This document shows, in pieces, positions 10,187 to 21,100 of a stretch of DNA of 23,419 nt; the stretch's first letter is position 1, and the number at the start of each line of letters is the position of its first letter. This stretch comes from Smittium culicis (lineage: Eukaryota > Kickxellomycota > Harpellomycetes > Harpellales > Legeriomycetaceae). A program made the position numbers and the translations under genes. The notes below the pieces were generated by a model, which made no database searches, had not been told where the DNA came from, and was given only the letters and a program-made list of their open reading frames with translations. The stretch spans positions 1-23,419 of the forward strand of contig LSSN01005951.1 in NCBI GenBank assembly GCA_001970855.1, in the 5' to 3' direction.

Positions 10187-11174
10187 TTAAATTAGCCCTC
10201 TACCTGAAAAAACTGGCTACCAATTACCAAAATTTTATATTTCTATTCATTTTATTTATCTCCTATTTTTTAACCTCAATTTTTTATTTGTTTCCGATTC
10301 TCTTTTGGATATTATTGCATACATTTGCTATAAAATATGTTTTCTTCGCGGATATTTTTTCTGCGAAAAACCAATACAGAACATTGTTTTACATTATCTT
10401 GCACTAGATCTTGTTATAAAAATATACAGCCCATAAAAAAAATTTTTTTTTAACCTGATTTAATTTTTTTCGACCATAATTTCTTGTATTCGATTTTTAT
10501 TTAAAGATTATTTTACGTTATATAAACCAATAATGTTTTTCATTGCCAATCTTCTCACATAACAATTGATACCTGAAACAATAAAAAGGCTACATGTAAA
10601 TTCTAAGGATCCTTATAGCCAATTTTAATGCAGGAATAAATAGTCTGCGAGATCAATCAAGTATATTTAATCAAGATAAATTAACTTTTTGCAGCTTTTT
10701 TAAAAAGGAAAAAAAAGCCTCCATTCCAGTATAATTTATTTTTCATTTTTGTCTTGTGTAAATTAAAAATTTTTTTTTGTCGAAAAAGAATTTTTTTCGG
10801 TTCATGTAAACGTTCTTTATAAAATCTCTCAAACATCCAAGCTATAAAACTTGCCCTCATAAGAAAATATGATGAGCGATTCTTGGTTGATGCCTTTTTG
10901 GTGAAACTAGAAAACTTTACGACATTGATTTTAGATAAAAATATTTATTACATTAAGAAAATGGGAAATTGTTCATTCTGAAAAATCTTATACTGATAAA
11001 TAAGATAAAAAGTAAAGTAAAAAATTTTTACTAATATATACTAAATTCTAAATAAAAAATGGAGGATGCGAGTGAGTGGCTAGAATACTAGTTATAATTA
11101 GTTTTCAAATTGAAAATAAAAGTAAAATAACTTTTAACTAAATGGAATTTGAAAAAACATTTTTATAGCAAAAT
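10187..11174. other. Intergenic spacer between the convergent USO1 and MDM1 genes
   Basis: The 988 bases between the two stop codons should hold both 3' untranslated regions. AATAAA at 10580-10585 is a possible polyadenylation signal for USO1, but such motifs are common in AT-rich DNA. A minus-strand frame is open for 87 codons from 10944 to the stop at 10681-10683. Its first ATG, at 10858-10860, gives 59 basic residues that I do not recognise. I treat it as unproven. Confidence 0.6.
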
Positions 11175-14100
11175 TTAGTATCTAGTCGATGTTTCTGGGA
11201 ATAGTTGATCCATAATGTCATCAAAAAGAACCATTACCAAATGCGCATTGAATTTCTGAACTTGAAGCAAATTGAACACTCTGTTAGTACCAATGTATGC
11301 GTTCTTTTTTCCAACAAGGTTCCCTAACAATAAAGGAATATAATAAAGCAAATGCTTTTTAGCTTTATTGTACGTATCCAATTTTATAGCGGGTGATCGG
11401 ATATTGTTAGGCACTGTGAAATGGAAGTTGTTGGATAAAGGCCATAGGATATCCTGTGCCATCTTAATATAAGCAACTACTTGAGTCGGCGAAAGAATGT
11501 ACTTTAAAAGTTCTTTGGTTTTCCTATTAAAATTATAAAAGCGATTAAAGTTAATTTAGGCAAATTTGAGGCAAATAAAATATTTTAAATTTACCTATCA
11601 ATAGTAGTTCCAATAACAATTTTTAGCAATACTACCAGAGTATTTCTTCTTAGCCAATTGTTTCTGTTCTTTAGGTTAAAAACTTCAATAAATAGTTCTG
11701 TTAGTGCTGAGCCCAAAGAAATATTATTCTCCAACTGCTTTCCAGCTAGTAAGCCATTGGAAAAATTATCGCTGCGTCTATCTTTTGTAGCTCCTAGAGG
11801 CTTTAATATTATACGTGGATCGATATAATGCCTTTTATCTGATATTTTGAGATCTTTCCTGAGGCTTGAAGATGATCTTTCTTTAAAATAAGACGATCTT
11901 TTAGCCCTTAAACTATGTGGTTTTGATACTTTCTTTGCGTTCGGGTACCTTCTTAAGCTCAAGAAACTGCTATTTCTTGGCAAGTTATAATTTGAAGAAT
12001 AGCTTTCATCTGTAATAATGTTGTTCATTCTTTTCAATGTGTATACACTACTACTTGTTGATTTTTTAGAACCTAAATAATTCTTTTTTCCATTTGTTTT
12101 AAAACTATGAATGCTGGATGTATCTGGTATAAGCGAAGTTTTAGAGACTTGGTCTACTGGGTCAGAGTCTGAGTAAAAATCGCTATTGCTGGTTGAAAAT
12201 GATATTCTATTTTCATAATCAGTTGCAGAATCTTTGATTGTGGGGTCAAGATACCTGTTCTCAGAGTCATACTTTAATTGTGTGATATCATCTGCTAATA
12301 TTTTAATTTTATCTTTCTCTATATCCGGGACTTTACCTCCGAAGGCATAATCTAAAAGCTTTGAAGGATTTATGTTACTATCTAAAAAGAGAAAAAAAAA
12401 ATTAGATTTTTAGCTCATTTATTAAATCGGTTAAAATGTAAAAGGTTATAATATATATACAAATAAATACCTAGTATGAACTTTGGGTAGATTTTATTCA
12501 GGCCATTGATTAAAGAATAGTTGACATCTTTGAAAATTTCAAAGCTATAGGGGTTTTTTTTATTTGACAAATCCGATGAGATATTTTCGATTTCTGGTAA
12601 ATGCTCAATAGATTTTGAGTCGTCATTTAAATCTTCAGACAAAATAATATTGGAAGTGCTGGCATTTTTAGAAATATCCATATTGGTGAGAATGCTGAGA
12701 TCTGAATTAATGGCCTCTTTTGAATATATTTTCTTTAAACTAGATGCAGCTAAATTTGCATCGGGTCTTATAGAATTAATTATATTCGAAGAAATATGCT
12801 CGTATACAGACTCAATGTGTAGCTTGGTTTCTATCCGAGTTTTGTTTGATCTAGAAATGTAATCCAAGTACTCTTCTATCTCATTCGTAATTGCTGAGTG
12901 ATCAAAGACTTTTATATTATCAATTCCTAGACTAGTGTTATGAATATAATTTAAATCAGTAAACACGCGAAAGCTTGAACTGGATTTATCTACATTTGAA
13001 CTATTATCGCCTATTTGACCCGCGAGAGCATTCACGTTTGAGATTTTTGAGGCAGGAGTAGACATGAATCTCTTAAAAACGTCAGATTTTATTATTTCAT
13101 TTTTATCAAGAATCAAGTTGAAATAAGCTTCTAAAGACGCTTTTTCACTTTCTTTAGAACGCTTTAAGAATCCAAATAGCGATTTTCTAAAAAACGGAAA
13201 CTTGATATCACTTAATGCATCTGGGTAGACAAACGCTAGCTTTTTATGAAATTCACAAATTTGCCTATAGCTTTTAGTTACTATCCAATTAAGCTTGAAT
13301 TCACTGGTAACTGGGTCTAACTTTAAAACATTAATATTGAACTTTGTTAGTAGCTGCTTAGAACCAAAGCTAGATGAGTCAGAAAACATCTGTGGGCTCC
13401 AAAGTTTTTTCTTTCCTGTTTCTTTAAATACGTCTCTGTTTTGATTATGATCCGTATTAGAGCTAGAAGGGAGACTTTCATAACTTTTAGATTGGCCTTG
13501 TGAGGTGTCTATTAAAGCTTTTTTATCCATTAAGTATTTTTCATATTCAGGTAGGGAAGTTTCAGAGTTTGAAAAAGTAGAGTTGTACTCTGTAATTGTA
13601 GAAATTTCTATTTTTGTGTTTTTTGAATTGACAAGATTTCGAAAGTAAAAGAATTCATAAATAATCTTTGTTTTTTTAAGGTGGACCAAGTTGTTATTAA
13701 ATACATTTAAAATATCTTTCAGGATTCTCTCGTTTACAGTACTTTTCTTTGCTTCAGAAATTTTAATGAGGCTACTAAGGATTTCAATTTTGTGACTTAA
13801 AAGTAAAAGGTTACCGTTTAATACTAACAAGTCATTTGAAATAAACAAGTTTCCAGTCAGTTTATTTTCATAATAAATCGAAGACTTTTCATCATAACAA
13901 TTTTTTGTATCAAACTCTGTCAGCAGAGCTTTTTTATCTCCAACAGAACTATAATTAAAATCGCTTAGATTTTGTCTGAATGGGGTTATATCTTTTAGAT
14001 AGGGTGAGCCGGGAGGAATGGCAAGTTCGAGGTTTTCGATGCCAACAACATCTTCATAAACAAGTGGCGGTCTATATTGGCAGTCTGTGAAGTCTATCTG

Positions 14101-17039
14101 CGAATTTTTTGCATTTAAATTAGGTAGATCAATCGATAAACCACTTGGCTGAGAATCACCTGAATTAGAGACAGAAATTATTGTTTGTGAATTACTCGTT
14201 AGATCAAAAGTTTGAAAATCTGTGTCTCCTGAAGTTATTGGTTGCTTTGCACTATTTTCGGATCTTGAGATGTCTGATATGCTTTTTAGAAAAGATAAAG
14301 CCGAACTTGATTTTGATGAACACAGTTCACCATTTACTGTGTTTAAGATTTCAACTTCTGGCTTAGAAGCTTTTAGGGTTAATCGAGGTAAATAGTTTAT
14401 GCTATGAGAAGAATCGGTATCAGTAGATGCTGCAGTTGGCAATGAAAGTACTTTAGGGTAATTTTGAGTTGAGTTATAATTATCATTATTATTAAAGTTC
14501 CTATTAGAATTAGTAATGTCTCTACCTCCCAATAACTCCAAGTCGTTGAAGCTGGTGTTTGAGTCGTTTAAAACACTTAACATTTTATGGTCAATTACAT
14601 CATTTAATCGAAAATCAGTAAGCTTCAATTTGCTTGACTTATTAGTATATTCGCTTTCGTCGTGGAACAAAGAAAAGTCCCTGTGGTTACCAAATATTTT
14701 CCCTGATTGTGGCGATAAAGCAAATGCATGTAAAAATCTGATGTAGTGAGATGTTTTCAAAAAACTGGGGTACTGAAACTTATTCATATTTAAGTAAATA
14801 TCACTTTGAACGCGTGTCATCAGTTGAAAAGCCTTCAAGCATTCTGTAGAGGATAAATATGAAAGTTCAATAGAATCAGGCTTCCTAAAATTTTTCAGGT
14901 ATTTTTGAACATCGCCAATAAGATCTGAATTAGCAATCAGCTCATCAACACGTCTAGTGAAGTATGTTTTCCATAGAGAATTGATTACAACTGAAGAAAT
15001 TTGTGATTTACTTTCAGAATTAATTAGGCCGTTTATATTTAGCTAATAAAAAATTTAATAAAAAAAGTTAGTGATAAACATCAAATTTAATTTAAAAGAG
15101 AAAAATTGGTAGCGGATAAAGCATGCTAAAGTTAAACAATTTATTAAATATAAATTTTGCTAGTTGATTAAAATGAGTTACCCAATACTCTAAATTGAAT
15201 CGCAATCCCACAGAGTCCATAAATTCTGCAAATGCAGAAATTCCGTTAACGTTATTCAAAATTTCATATAGCTTAAACGTAGGCAAATCGCTACTGGCCG
15301 TTTCTCCTTGAGGAAAGTTGCTTAAAGACGACCGTTTAGACATTGTGTATGGATTAGACTCAGAATAGGTAGAAGTTTTGAGAAATGAATTTTTTGAAGT
15401 TTGTTTGTTTTTGCTTTTATTTAATGAGCTTGAAGGTGAAAAAAGGTTTTTTTTCTTGCTGGGGCTGTTTAAATTTGAGTTGTTTTTTATTATTCTAGAG
15501 TCGATTAGCTTTTTAGATAAATACAATTGATTGATAAATGACATAACATCGGAGACCAGCTCACCATGAACAATGCTATCACGTCTTTGACCTAAAATAA
15601 GAATTCTTTTTTTGCGGATTTGCTCTAAAATTTCGTCACGCAAATCTAAGAGTTGCTCATTATTATTTGTTTTATTTATTATTTGGAATAGCTGTTCAAT
15701 CGAGTCAGTAGCTTTTTTAGCTGCGTTTTCAACATCTTTCGATTTGTCTGTACTATTGTTAGAGTTTGCTTGGTCTCCTAAAACACTACTAATCTCTTCG
15801 GGTAAATTTTGGTCTTTGATGTGGCCAATCAGTTGGTCTTCTATTAGCATGTTTATGGTGTCAGGGTCGGATAATAGCTCGATTATCGGAGAGAAAATAC
15901 TACAGCTAATCAATTCCCTTAATAAAATATTTCTAACAGAAGAGAAAGTAGCAGAAGGCTTTTGAATGAAAGGGAGAATTTTTTCAACGCGCTTGCGAAT
16001 GTGATTAGAAATTCCAAGCTTCTCTTGATGATTTAACAAATCGAAATCCATATTTTTGTTAGCTTTAGCTTTTGGATCCTTTTTTTTATCGCAGTTGTTT
16101 TCGTTTTTGTATTTTAAAGAGGGGTGGAAAGAAATCTTTCTAAAGACTATATTAGTAATTTCTTTTAATTCATCAACGTTTGTTAAAATATTGTAGTTAT
16201 AATCGCCGTTTTCAACGTTTAATGCAGAGTTTAAAATGTTATTATCTTTAGCTTTCTTGTTTTTCTGGAGTAAGGAGCTCGAAATTCTTTCAGCTTTTCT
16301 ATATTTGTACAGATGCTCGCTTAGTCTAGATATCACATTTTTAGCCATAAATTTTTCAAGATCAAAATTTTGAATTCTCATATTTATTGCTTTCAAGGTA
16401 AAACATATTTCATCCTGTAAGAGACTTTGAAAATTGGGATCAGCAGATATATGGCTGTACCAAGATTGAATGAAATCTTTCATAATTAGTTTGACAAAAT
16501 CAAGAAGAGCGCTGTTCAACTCAGCTGAGCCAGGAGTTTTAAGGTCGAAAATGTCAAAATCAACAACATTTTGCTTTTTTGCTTTATTACTCTTAAAGTT
16601 GAGCCCATTATTAGATTTTTCGGATTTTTTAGAATATTTACTAGGATAGCTGGAATTACTAGGATCGAAATCAGTCTTTTCGATAAATTTTAGCTTTGGA
16701 AAAGGTCTTATTTGAGAATTACCAAATACCTACGAGACAAAAAATATATAAACATATGGATAAGCACTGTTATATAAAGAGATAGGATTTAACTAGTGAC
16801 TCGATTACAAGTTGATAAAAGCCTAAAAATCCAGGGATGTATTGAGGGTTTCCAGCCATTCTCTGCTTAGATGAAAACCTTTGCAGCTTCGTTTTATTTG
16901 GGTACCAAGGGAAAGAAAACTCGCGGTAGTATAGGAACAAATTTACACAAAGTAGAATTAATAAAAGAGCGACTATTATAGCAGGTATCATTATGGCCAA
17001 ATATAAGACCAGCCTAAGCGCGTATATTATTAAATGCAT
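11175..17039 (-). CDS. MDM1: Mdm1/SNX13-family sorting nexin: membrane anchor, PXA, RGS, PX, Nexin_C (5 exons, 1828 aa)
   Basis: Proteins with this layout are ER-anchored and form contacts with the vacuole/lysosome and lipid droplets. Exons in transcript order: 17039-16809, 16729-15182, 15042-12471, 12381-11595, 11523-11175; the total of 5487 nt is an exact multiple of three, with phases 0, 0, 1, 2. Residues 2-38 are almost wholly hydrophobic (anchor, perhaps a hairpin). PXA runs about 140-375 and contains DFIQSWYSHIS. The RGS domain, about 560-700, is assembled across the exon 2-3 junction (EILNN...LEYW, then LNINGLIN...YPSFLK). A family helix lies at about 1007-1060, PX at about 1161-1253 (starting FNINVL) and Nexin_C at about 1670-1820 (NNWLRRNTLVVLLK). 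Long Ser/Asn-rich linkers make it much longer than yeast Mdm1. PX has Ser1184 and Glu1226 where arginines normally bind PI3P. The start is the first ATG of the anchor frame. The donor at 16808 (GTAATC) could instead be GTTAAA at 16793, which is also in frame. Orthology to MDM1 rather than a paralogous SNX is inferred. Confidence 0.9.
15043..15181 (-). other. MDM1 intron 2, splitting the RGS domain
   Basis: On the minus strand this phase-0 intron begins GTAACT and ends TTATTAG, with CACTAAC as a likely branch site about 30 bases before the acceptor. Without it the frame stops shortly after residue Trp593. With it removed, EFMDSVGLRFNLEYW continues as LNINGLINSESKSQ and then an RGS-like helical region. 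This junction is the main evidence that the two long frames are one gene. Confidence 0.88.
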
Positions 17040-17243
17040 TATACTAGAAAAACATATATCAAAAACTGTTGCAAAGAAGGAATTGGTATGTAGGCACACT
17101 ATTTAGGTATATCAGAACTGATTTATCACAATAATTATATACGTTTATTTGTAAATAAATCAAAAATTATCACGTTTTAATGCCTATAAAACTAAGCCAA
17201 GATAAAACTAACTCATCACATTCACTAAAAAAAAGCTGCTGAA
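17040..17243. promoter_or_regulatory. Divergent promoter region between MDM1 and the small membrane ORF
   Basis: MDM1 starts leftward at 17039 and the 49-residue frame starts rightward at 17244, leaving about 204 bases for both promoters and leaders. On the plus strand there is a possible 5' leader intron: GTAAAT at 17151, branch-like ACTAAC at 17207-17212 and AG at 17234-17235. A short upstream ORF starts at 17180 and stops at 17240-17242, one base before the downstream ATG. No specific factor site is recognised. Confidence 0.35.
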
Positions 17244-17393
17244 ATGGCAAAAGCCATAGAATTAAGCTATAAGCCAAATACCTGTACCGCTATAGGCTCA
17301 GATTATCGCTACTTATTTATGGCTCAAGGAGTTTACGCCCTTTTAGCCGGTCTGTTATTACTGGCTAGTTACACGTCATTAAAATATACGTAG
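17244..17393 (+). CDS. Possible 49-residue single-pass membrane microprotein, unrecognised
   Basis: The ATG has a strong context (A at -3, G at +4), and the frame is richer in G and C than the flanking DNA, as the two large genes are. Residues 1-24 are mixed and polar. Residues about 28-46 form one hydrophobic segment ending a few residues before the C-terminus (includes YALLAGLLLLASY), the layout of a tail-anchored or single-pass small membrane protein. I compared it by memory with Ost4, Sss1, Ysy6/SERP, Tom5/6/7 and ATP-synthase small subunits and recognise no family. Upstream, a 20-residue frame (17180-17242) leads into an A8 run at 17227-17234. A one-base length change there, a leader intron or true upstream-ORF control are all possible, so the real protein may be about 70 residues. 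It may also be a chance ORF. Confidence 0.4.
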   Translation: MAKAIELSYKPNTCTAIGSDYRYLFMAQGVYALLAGLLLLASYTSLKYT

Positions 17394-18057
17394 CCAATAA
17401 TAAGTGAGTTGGGCACCAGCCTAAAATCTAACTCGTTTAAATTGAAATAAAAACACTGATATAATGTTTATTCAACATCACTTTTATTATAATTTTGATA
17501 TTTAATTGTTTTAATTATTTTTATCCAGCGCACTACGCTAAGGCATCACATAGCGATAAGCATAAAATTCGCCTCTAAAAACAAGGGTCTAAACTCACTA
17601 TAAGTTTCCAGACTAAAGAAATAAATCAAGTGCTATACTTATAGCTCATAGAAATTGAATGACCCATATTTTAGCTAAATTTGGAAAGTATTTACTCACA
17701 TTAACCCTATTTCGATGCTTAGATTTAATATTTTGACACTTGTAAGCCCCTATTCTAATTTACCCCGAGCTCCTACATATAAGAAGCATTTAATAAATAA
17801 TCAAACTTGTTGAGTTGGTTTTTATAATAAATAATCTGAAATGACACTCATACGTCTTATCATTCACCAATACAAATATTAAATCTGCTGGAATGATAAA
17901 AAGTTTTTAAAAGCATATTTTTAAAGCATTCTATTTGCTGATAAACAATCATTACAATTTTTTTTTTTTTAGGAAATTTATTCAAGATTTTATTAATAAT
18001 TTTAAAAATTTGTATAATAAAATTGTAAATAAATAAAAAAAAAAAATTCTTTTTCAT
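17394..18057. other. Intergenic region, moderately AT-rich, no recognised gene
   Basis: Composition just after the small ORF, up to about 17800, is less AT-rich than further right (for example around 17525-17600 and 17750-17780). That could be its 3' untranslated region or decayed sequence. All six frames close quickly, apart from AT-rich low-complexity runs on the minus strand near 17860-18050. No RNA gene was recognised. Confidence 0.5.
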
Positions 18058-18106
18058 CCGATTCCCCTCTGCTGCTCTAGCAACTCCGTAACCACTGTGC
18101 ATTGGT
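18058..18106 (-). repeat. Dispersed GC-rich repeat fragment, copy B
   Basis: This is the minus-strand partner of the patch at 6030-6078. The exact 14-base core lies at 18087-18074, with ACCAAT 19 bases upstream at 18106-18101, the same spacing as in copy A. The same frame reads Pro-Met-His-Ser-Gly-Tyr-Gly-Val-Ala-Arg-Ala-Ala-Glu. The minus strand then runs into a T-rich tract (about 18050-18040), as at the end of a polymerase III transcript. A further GC-richer stretch continues upstream on this strand to about 18155. Confidence 0.5.
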
Positions 18107-21100
18107 TCAAGGAACAATCATTACAATGCTCCCTTTAATCACTCTACCACCAATAGTATATTTCTAAATAAACTATTTGATTGTCTATTATTTTACTACT
18201 AAAATCGTTTTAATGCTGTAACACATTACTAATCACATTATCCAACATCTAGCTTATAATCAAACAATATTTCTAAAATTTTAAATATAAAAAAAATCAT
18301 ACTTTCTCTTTAATTCGTATTAATATCCAATATTCTTTATTCTGGTATTAAATTTATTATATTCAAAATTATATTATAAAAGTATTTCTACAATCTAACC
18401 TCGCTCCCCTCCCACACTCACATTCTAATCGATCTACTCTTATTGAACTCAAAAATTAGTACTAGAGAAAAAAGAAAAATTTTTATACTAAATTGAGATT
18501 TACACATTTGACTGTATTGATACCTCTATAAAAAAATGTATCATTTTTACGAGCGTTTAGAACATATGAGTTCTAATTTTAATTCTATCAATTAATGATA
18601 AATCTCAATCATAATCAAATCATGAATAATAATTTATCGTTTTAAAATACACCTAAATTATTAAAAGTATTGTGGCGTGACAAAAAACTTTTAATAAATA
18701 AGATGATTCAATAATGATCCTAAAAATTGTATTTTTTAACTCTGGAATGTATAAAACTTTCATAGTAGAATTATTTAAATTAAATTTCTTAAATATAAGC
18801 TATTATTGAAAATTTTACAAAGAAAAATAATCTAATTCTAAGGCAATCAATGATTACCTATTAATTCTAAAAGTTCTAGCCAGAATTATTTAGTTTAGAT
18901 AAAGATAAAATTATCAAGGCCTCCATGCCACACCCTTGATATAATTCTAATAAAAAGCATTTAGTACAATTTTTAATCTAACTGTCTAAATTCGTTTTGC
19001 AGCTCAAAAATTTTAGCGTTTAAAAATACCTATACTTATATCATTAAAGTTTAACTTGTATTGATAGATAATTTTTATACAAGAACTATTTTTATATTAC
19101 CCATATATTGTCGTAGAGTTATTATATGACTGAGTAAAAGAGAAATAAAGGGTAAATAAAATTAGGTCGAACTAAAATTCTTAATTTTGCTAAGTACAAA
19201 GAAAAACGAGCAGAAAGAAAAAAAATGAATTTAGAAAGATCTACACGTTATTATAAAATCTTTTTTTGCAAAGAAAATTAAGATATTTTTAATCCAATCA
19301 AATATCAAGAGAATAATAATAAAAATAAAAAAATAACAAGACAGTACGAATCTTAAGAATTTAGAATAGAAAACAAAATAACAGAAGCAAATAATGTATC
19401 TAAGTTGAACTCAGAGAACCTTTAGTTCGCTCTCAAATTTTAGTGATAGCAATTTTTATAGTTAGTTTTTTTTTTCCCTTATATAATTAAATTGGACTAT
19501 AAGTTTAAATAAAAAAATAAATAAATAGCATCGAAAATAGGGTAAAAAGTGCACAGAAAACTTAAAACTCGTATATTCTCAAAGCTAAAAATTTTTATTT
19601 AAACTCATAACATTATTTAAATTATAACATTTAAAACAAAAATTCTTGGAACAGGGTTTACAATTAAAACACAAATAAGAAACTATTTTTTTATTCCTCT
19701 CTCAATTTTAGTAATCATTCGCTAAAACACAAAAGCACGCTTTAAAATATTCACTGTATATATTTCTTATATACTAAATTAAATCCTTAATCGTAAATAA
19801 TGGTAGTGGTACGTATAAAACTACAACAATATTCATTAAAATGTTTAAATATCAAGTAAATTAACAACATTTCATTATGTGCTATCTAATCTAGTGACAT
19901 TCTATATTTACTGAATTAAAAAAGCATCAAATAAATATTTTTATATCATTTTTTTGAAATATGAAAGATTTATTTCTATTAAAAAAACATCTTTATTATA
20001 AAATGACTTGAAAATTTCAATATTCTAGAGTAAATTAAAATAGTTATGTAGTATATATTTTAAAGTTATTATTATTATTATTATTATTACCAAATTGGAA
20101 TAATATTTAAGAGAGCTATTAAAATAAATAATCTGATTTCCAAAAATTAATTATAATTTGATATAAAAATTTTTTAATTGATTATTTACGGGAGATCATC
20201 TTTATTGTAGACTTTGGTGTAAAACTTTTAACTAAACATTAATATGATATATAATTTAAATATAATTATCTTCGATATTATACTTTCTAAGATTATTAGA
20301 TTTGACGCTGCTTACCATTCTATTATGCATGTAAAAATTTTGAAAATTAATCATTGTTATTTTTACATAGTAAAATTAAGTACTAAAAATAAGTTAATAA
20401 AGAAAAAAACTAATAAAAATCAATCTAATTGATGAAAGGAACATTTTATTTTTCCAATTTTAAGGAAAAGGATAAAATAAAAATTTCTTATTAAGATATT
20501 TTTATGTTTAAAAACAGCTTCGGATAAAATTTGGAAATAAAAAAAGATAATTTTTGCTATTTATTTTCTGTATAAATAATTCATACTTTAACTATAAGCT
20601 CTCTGAGCTTTAAAAATATATTAAAAAATTCGATATTATTTCATCGGAGATATTTTTATTTAAGAAATTTAAGAAAATTTACACAGGAAATCTGTGAAAT
20701 ATCTATTTAGTCAATAAAATTTTTTCTTTTAAATGAATATAATTTAATCCTTTAAAATTAATGTTATTTTTTTTTGATTTTTTGATTTATATTTTTTTAA
20801 TTGATAACGCTTCTCTTAGGCTGATGAGAGAGATTAATTTCGAATATATTGTTAAATTCTATTTACTTTTTTATTAAGCTAACGAATAAGCTTAAAATGT
20901 TTAAAATAAAGGTGAATATTATTGTATATTTTCAATCTCTTTTTTTTTAATAGCTATAATCATATGAGCCAAATTAAATAGCTAATTTTTTTTTTTCGAT
21001 TTTAGTATATTAAATTTAATAAAATTTAATTAAAGCTCTACATTTGAGAGAATTTTTTTTTCATCATAAAATTTCCTGTAAAAATTTACGATTCTATCCT

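Noticed and set aside
12650..12862. Plus-strand ORFs inside MDM1 (12650-12862, 14181-14366, 14516-14746, 15612-15965)
   Set aside because: They are antisense to continuous, domain-bearing MDM1 exons.
6744..17039. Functional cluster of USO1 and MDM1
   Set aside because: Both act at endomembranes, but they are convergent, separated by about 1 kb, and fungal genomes rarely cluster such housekeeping genes; coincidence is the simpler reading.
17860..18117. 85-codon minus-strand ORF as a protein gene
   Set aside because: It has no ATG at its start, only its first quarter is GC-richer (repeat copy B), and the rest is a T-rich, Phe/Ile/Lys low-complexity run.
18040..18160. tRNA gene
   Set aside because: GGTTCAAGG and a TAGC string suggest B and A boxes, but no acceptor, D-arm and T-arm pairing can be made on either strand.
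20244..20432. 62-codon plus-strand ORF
   Set aside because: Ile/Asn/Lys-rich, ends in Lys/Asn runs, and its composition matches the surrounding desert.
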